Assembly: GCA_914767715.1 (NCBI GenBank)
Contig: OU612065.1
Location: 8,928,001 to 8,992,000 of the forward strand
Direction of reading: 5' to 3'
Length of the DNA: 64,000 nucleotides
Source of the DNA: Membranipora membranacea
Lineage: Eukaryota; Bryozoa; Gymnolaemata; Cheilostomatida; Membraniporidae
Shown: in pieces, positions 58,595-64,000 of the stretch
How the letters are laid out: each line of letters begins with the position of its first letter
Numbering within the stretch: the stretch's first letter is position 1
The notes under the pieces: generated by a model
Told to the model about the DNA's origin: nothing
Database searches by the model: none
Seen by the model: only the letters and a program-made list of their open reading frames with translations
Program-made: the position numbers and the translations under genes

Positions 58595-59592
58595 AGTGTC
58601 CGGTGGCAGCCTATGCAAAATGTGGCTAGAAATGCAACCTCATTTAGGATTTTGGGTGGATAGGGTTTGACAGTTGTTTCTGGTAGAGTTTTTCATGCTG
58701 ATTGCAATGGTGATATTGTACCTTACACTAAGTTGCACAATAGGAGGTTAATTGCCAAAAACGCTGCCGGCAAAAAAGGAAAGTCATCAAAAATTGATGA
58801 TATGGTTTTAAAACATCCAAAATCTGAAAGAGCATGTCATAATTAGGGGATCTTCAAGTTTCCACGGGACTGCTGTCATAAATACCCGAGATGTGACCAA
58901 CAATGGTTTCAATACCCCCTTATATCATATGAATACATTCATCATTAAAGCGTAACTACTTTTTCAGCTTTGCTGCCGCCTCGAAAATTGTCTTTGGACG
59001 TTCTTAGAGTTCTGATTTATTTATGGTGGTTTTGTATTGACACCATCAGTGACCAAAAATTTTTTTTCAGCATTTCACACTTTGTTGATGATATTTGAAG
59101 GAGTTAATTTTCATGAAATTTCAATGGAAACTTAAAAATTTATGTGCATTTTGAAAATCGACACGCTGAGAGCATTGAAAACTCATGTTATGCAATAGGA
59201 GAACATCCGAAGCCAGTTTTCAAGGCGCGGCCAGCAAAATTGGAAATGTGTTTTTTTTTAATGATGGTTATATGCAGGTGATTGAGGGGGTATTGCAACC
59301 GTTGTTAGCCGGATCTTGGCTATTTATGGCAGCAGTCCCATGAAAACTTGAAGATCCACTAATGTATGACATGCTCTTTAAGATTTTGGATGTTTTAAAC
59401 CATATCATCATTTTCTGATCACTTTTGCCAGCAGATTTTTTGGCAATTAGCCGCCTATTGTGCAACTAAGTGTAGGGTAAAATCCTACCATCGCGATCAG
59501 CATGAAAAAATTCTACCAGAAACAACTGTCAACCCTATCCAGCCCAAATCGTAACTGGAAGTGACTAGATAGGAGGGGGCTGCCACTGAAAG
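58595..59592. mobile_element. 1-kb foldback element with about 400-bp arms
   Basis: The left arm is about 58595-59010 and the right arm about 59180-59592, reverse complements with roughly 80% identity. Examples: ggtggcagcc at 58602 versus ggctgccact ending 59588; atccaaaatctgaaagagca versus tgctctttaagattttggat; ggtttcaataccccctta versus gagggggtattgcaacc. The ends resemble CAGTGGCAG..., a word seen in hAT-type TIRs, but I found no 8-bp target duplication, so the class is uncertain. No transposase ORF. It lies between PITHD1 and TCERG1. Confidence 0.75.
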
Positions 59593-60380
59593 GGATGAAT
59601 AAGGTTGTTACTTCTCTATATATTTGGGTCATTATATGGAAAAGTAATAGCAGTAATCCCTGATGCAAAATCAAAAATATGTGATAAAATGTTAAACGAT
59701 TTTTTGCAAGCTTAACTAGGTTAATTTTACAGCATTGTCAGCTGGTGTGTAGCAGGGATAAATTACATTTTACACAGAGCTTCATTGTTGGTATTTAAAG
59801 AGCTAATGAAACTGTCTGAATCCTGACAATACACAAGCTAAATTTCTAAGAATTATATCAGTCGAAAAAGCATACAAAAATGATAGAAGTCAGATATTTT
59901 TATAAAATTGAACTTGATACCCGACAACATACCCGCTAACAATCAGTTTTGATGAAACAAAACGTTTACCTCCTTGGTCTCAGCTTCTTGTTGAGCTATA
60001 ATGTTTCAGAGTGGTAAAGGACCACCACATAGTTTCAAACTCTCTATTATCAAACAAGCAGTTCTAGTTTGGAGAGAGGGAGTTTATTGTTTAGATGACC
60101 AGGGAGATGGGAAATGTCTAAAACCTGCTGAAACCAAGGATATGTCCCAAACTCCCTGAATGAGCATGCATCCAGAATAGAGTTGTCTGTCCTGCAGCCT
60201 TGAGTTTTTTTCAATTATTTTTACAAATGGTGAGTTGTTCCCTCTTTGACCAAATTTAAAACAGACCTATTAATTGATTCGTTTTTAATAGCAAACGATA
60301 AAAACCATTCCTGCGTCAATTTTGTGTTTTACTGAAGGCAGTTTTCTAGACTATCAAATTGTAATACCAAGGCTACAAAA
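59593..60380. other. TCERG1 5' flank; no gene seen
   Basis: AT-rich region upstream of the TCERG1 start codon. It must contain its promoter and possibly a noncoding exon. No clear core promoter element was identified. Confidence 0.4.
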
Positions 60381-63300
60381 ATGGACACTGAGATGGAAGA
60401 AAATTTTGATGCCCCCCCAATTGAGAATCAAGAGAATGGTGCACCAGAGAACGGGTTTCCCGATGAGAATGGAGACCATGGTAGTGATGAAAAGCCAGTG
60501 TCTATTTTGGATCTACAAGTGAAGCCTCCACAAGGTTTCAGACCAAGATTTCCACGGTAAAACATTTCTTCATTTTCAGTATTTCATTGAATTGATTGAT
60601 TTTTGCTATTTGGTTGCTTTGAGGTTCCAAAACACAGAAAATCCCGCACCTTTGCAAAAACCTGGGCGTTCACGGGTTGTGTTGGGAATGTTTGACTGTT
60701 CCCATTGGTGTTTTTATCCCTTTTGTTTACACTGGAAAAGAGGAAATTAAGTAACTAGTTATATTGCCAGCAGATCTTTCTTTCTGACACTGCTCGATCA
60801 GGGAGAATGGCTCCCTGGCTCGATGAACTATAGACTAGAGATAGGTAAACAGATATTCCATTTTCAACTATTCCCTTCACCAAATTATGCTTAAATCATG
60901 TATTGAAAAATGTTCGTAGATATTGCATTAACGCTAGCTTAATTGATTCCACAGCCATGACAGACCTCCTAGAGAGGACTTTCATGATCGAGATAGAGGT
61001 TATGACAGAGATCGAGGTTATAGAGGCCGTTTTAGAGGTCCACCACCGCATGGATTCAGAGGTCGTGGTCCACCACCCTTCAGAGGCCCACCGCCATTTG
61101 GCAGAATGAGAGGTCCACCTAGGGTAAGTTATCAGTAGCATCATAGTCTCTGTGATCGGCTGTGAACCCGTTGGCATGATCTCAACAACTAATTTGGAAC
61201 CAATTTGCTTATGTAAATTTATGCCATTTCTTTAGTTCCCTAGGCATATGCGACCAGAAAGACTTGATCATCGTGAACATTTGAAAAATAAAGATGTAAG
61301 CAATCTTCATTGTTTGATCTTGTTTGTTAGTTGCTTTATATTGAATGATTTGAATGTTTGATCTTTGTTCTCCTGATGGTTGAATAAGGCTATTGTTGTT
61401 TGGTAAAGGTTGATGCCCAATATTGCGGTCATCATAATATGTTGCATAAAACTGATCGCAGTATTGATCAATTGCTTGGTATCAATATGTCATGTCACTG
61501 AAAACGCGTTGCAAATGCAACATTATTTGAGGGCTTAGCGGTAAGTTTCCAATTTATGTAAATGATTTTCGGACCAGAATATGGTGGCAATGATAGAAAT
61601 TTTGTTCGCAGTTGAATTTTCACCTGATCATAAAAAAAAATGTTAAGTCTGTCATAAAAGGTTACATCATGGTAGTTATACTAGGATTTAAGTTCCAGTG
61701 AAACTGAGAGTATATTATATATATATATATATATATATTAGAACTAAATCATGGTTGGGTGCCCCTAAAACTAGCAATGCAACCTAAATATCGTTGAGGG
61801 CCTTCCCTTTCTCTCCCTTTCTCTAGAGGGCATATCTGCTGGACCAATTTGAATAGTTTCTTTTTGAATCCAACTATTTGGATAGGCATCCTTGTAAAAA
61901 TTTAACACTATGCTGTTAATTTGTTCATTACTTTACAGGGGCCGCCTCCTTATGGAATGCATCCGCATATGATGCACGGAGGTCCACCTCACGGAATGCC
62001 ACCTCCTCACATGATGGGCCCACCACCCAGCATGTTACCACCAGATGTCACTCCGATCGAGCTGTGGGTAGAGACTTTGTCAGGTATGTGGCTTACCACA
62101 CAACCCATATATATGTATATATGGCCTTACATTTTTATACCAGCGTGAATACATAGTGAGCAATCCTAACAAATACTACTTCCATAACAACAAGTAACTT
62201 TCTCAATGCTTTTTGGTACTCTACTTTATACTCTATACATACATGTATATGTATTTCCGTTATTACTACACTTTTTGTAGGTGACAAGCCATACTATTAC
62301 AACGCCAAGACTAGAGAAGCTGCCTGGTCTAAACCAGAGAACATGAAGGTCATTAAGCAAGAAGAGTTTGAAGCTATTGCCGCTAGCGGGCAAGACCCAA
62401 TCATAGTTATAACAAGTATGTTAGCTAAATGATTTGCCCTTTCATAATATGCGTTGACTTAATACATTGCTTCAAGTTTATGATAATAACCTTTTGCGCA
62501 ACAACCTGGTCATACAGCTGTAATAAAGTTATTATGCTTTTTGGGGAAATTAAGGTTAAAATATTTCTTGCTTTATTGTAATTGAAGTGCAGGAACATGA
62601 GAAGTCTAAAGCCGCAGCTCCGTCAGGTGTAACAGATGAGGATCCTGAAGCTCCAGCTACTGGTGAAGCGGGTGGAGACGGACCACCTCCTACTCAAGCA
62701 CCATCCACAACAGGAGCTCCTCCAATTGGTGGACCTCCACCTGGATTCAATGGTCCTCCCCCGGTGTCTTATGGAATGCCACCTCCAGGTTAGACCTCTT
62801 GACTTGTTTGCTAAAAAGAACTCCAATACAACGAATTAGTGACTTATTTAGACGCTCTGTTTTCAATTGAAAATCTATCTAAGATAGAAAGGTTTGTACA
62901 ATGTTGACATAAGTTGTGACCTCATGGTTGTTTAACACCTTGTTTTAAACCTTTAGTTTGGATTTTCGCAGGGATGCCTCCTCCAGGAATGGGTATGCCT
63001 CCACCTGGGATGGGAATGCCCCCACCGGGAATGGGTGGCCCTCCCCCATATGGTGGTCCTCCTCCAGGTATGGGGATGCCACCACCTGGCATGGGTATGC
63101 CTCCACCCGGAATGGGAATGCCTCCTGGTATGGGTGGCCCACCTTATGCTGGCCCTCCAGCTCAGTCGATGGCACCACCCATGCAGAAGCCCCAAGAAGT
63201 AGCTATTTGGACAGACCACGAAACAGGGGAAGGAAAAAAGTACTACTATAACTCACAAACTCAGGAGTCAGTGTGGGAGAAACCAGAAGTTCTCTCCAAA

Positions 63301-64000
63301 TGGGAAGAAGCCTATGCCGCTATTGCAGGTTTGGATTCATAGTTTTCTATTTAACATTTCCATCTCTCCGGATTTGGGTTGACAGGCCTGCTTCTTGGAT
63401 ATGTAACATGCTTTATTTTTGTCCTTGTAGAGCAAAACTGCATAGCACCTTTTCTCTAGATATATTTCTTTATTACCATTACCTTCAAGTCATATAATAC
63501 TGCTATGTAATCTTTTTAAGCATACATGTGATCTCTCTGGTACCGATCCCGATACTTGACACTAAATACATTATAATTGGTATCAACTCTTATATTTTTT
63601 TACTGCTGTGGTTTTAACAGCAATGGCTACGGGAGGAGCACCACCTGGATCAAGTGATGCCTCAGTAATACCTCAAACAGAATCGAGTCAGCAACCTGCT
63701 ACCACAGAGAGCACAGAACAGAGCAATTCTGCAGAGGAAAACATGGAGACAAGTCAGGTGCGTCAAAATGACTTCGTGTATGCTCTGAAATTGAAGTTCG
63801 AACATTCAATCAGCTCAGATGATTTTTAGTTGTACACACTCATGCTCTTTTCAAGTTCATCTTATCTCTAAGTCTGTGATGCTGCTGTGAGAGTGTTTGA
63901 CTGAAGGTAAAGGTTGGTAGATAGTGAATGTAGAAACAAAAATATTCTATTCACTCAGATGCCAGCAGAGTCAGCTGGTGATATGGTCGAGTCGTCTGAG
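60381..64000 (+). CDS. TCERG1: Transcription elongation regulator 1 (CA150), 5' part
   Basis: Nine exons visible: 60381-60556, 60955-61123, 61236-61295, 61939-62083, 62281-62415, 62588-62788, 62972-63328, 63621-63757 and 63959 to the window edge. The gene continues beyond 64000. After an acidic N-terminus comes an RGG/Pro-rich segment (RGRFRGPPPHGFRGRG). The first WW domain follows at about 176-206 (IELWVETLSGDKPYYYN..TREAAWSKPE). Then come a Gly-Met-Pro repeat (PPPGMGM units, about residues 297-350) and a second WW domain at about 372-402 (AIWTDHETGEGKKYYYN..ESVWEKPE). This order matches TCERG1, whose WW domains bind splicing factors and whose later FF domains bind phosphorylated RNA polymerase II CTD. 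The third WW and the FF domains would lie outside the window. The first 5' UTR boundary is not determined. Confidence 0.92.
61711..61740. repeat. AT microsatellite
   Basis: Run of (AT)n in TCERG1 intron 3. No function inferred. Confidence 0.8.

Noticed and set aside
62953-63251. Gly/Met/Trp/Arg-rich ORFs in other frames of TCERG1 exon 7
   Set aside because: Frame shadows of the PPPGMGM repeat.
1-64000. CRISPR array, operon, riboswitch or phage-type systems
   Set aside because: All supported genes are spliced eukaryotic genes; no regularly spaced direct repeats with unique spacers were seen.

Overview
This is nuclear DNA of an intron-rich, AT-rich animal. Every recognisable protein is a metazoan or general eukaryotic family split by GT-AG introns, mostly 100-1000 bp. 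The short introns and close gene spacing (nine genes in 64 kb) would suit an early-branching or otherwise compact invertebrate genome such as a sponge or cnidarian. That placement is a weak inference. The exon coordinates below were read by eye from splice sites, frame and phase continuity, and similarity to remembered family features. No search was run.

Layout. Bases 1-8058 are mostly mobile or repetitive DNA: a 1.36-kb foldback element flanked by TTAA, a ~134-bp tandem array, a small TIR element, a 1.06-kb PIF/Harbinger-like element with TAA duplications, and one orphan arginine/glycine-rich exon. Bases 8059-10365 (-) are one long disordered coding exon of unknown family. MTFP1 (12345-13811, +) is a complete four-exon gene for a mitochondrial inner-membrane fission protein. 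It converges on MDM1 (14833-24988, -), an 18-exon centriole/microtubule protein whose introns hold several mobile elements. TRDMT1/DNMT2 (25872-28954, -) is a complete seven-exon tRNA cytosine-5 methyltransferase.

From 29.7 to 32.8 kb there are reverse-transcriptase relics, a near-perfect palindrome and a tandem array of small palindromes. Two complete tandem phosphoglycerate mutase genes follow (32911-35197 and 39391-41534, +), with identical exon structure and about 95% protein identity. A sperm-tail PG-rich repeat protein (42827-47872, +, CIMAP2/LEXM-like) converges on the AP-1 clathrin adaptor mu subunit (48356-52798, -). PITHD1 (56211-58298, +) and the 5' part of TCERG1 (60381 to the window end, +) close the window, separated by a second large foldback element.

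The genes do not form one pathway. They are housekeeping genes (glycolysis, clathrin adaptor, tRNA methylation, transcription elongation/splicing, mitochondrial fission) mixed with two cilium/centriole genes (MDM1 and the PG-rich repeat protein). The parts that are not routine are the duplicated PGAM pair, the large TE-derived palindromes, and a TIR family with GC-rich hairpins that fills most of one MDM1 intron.
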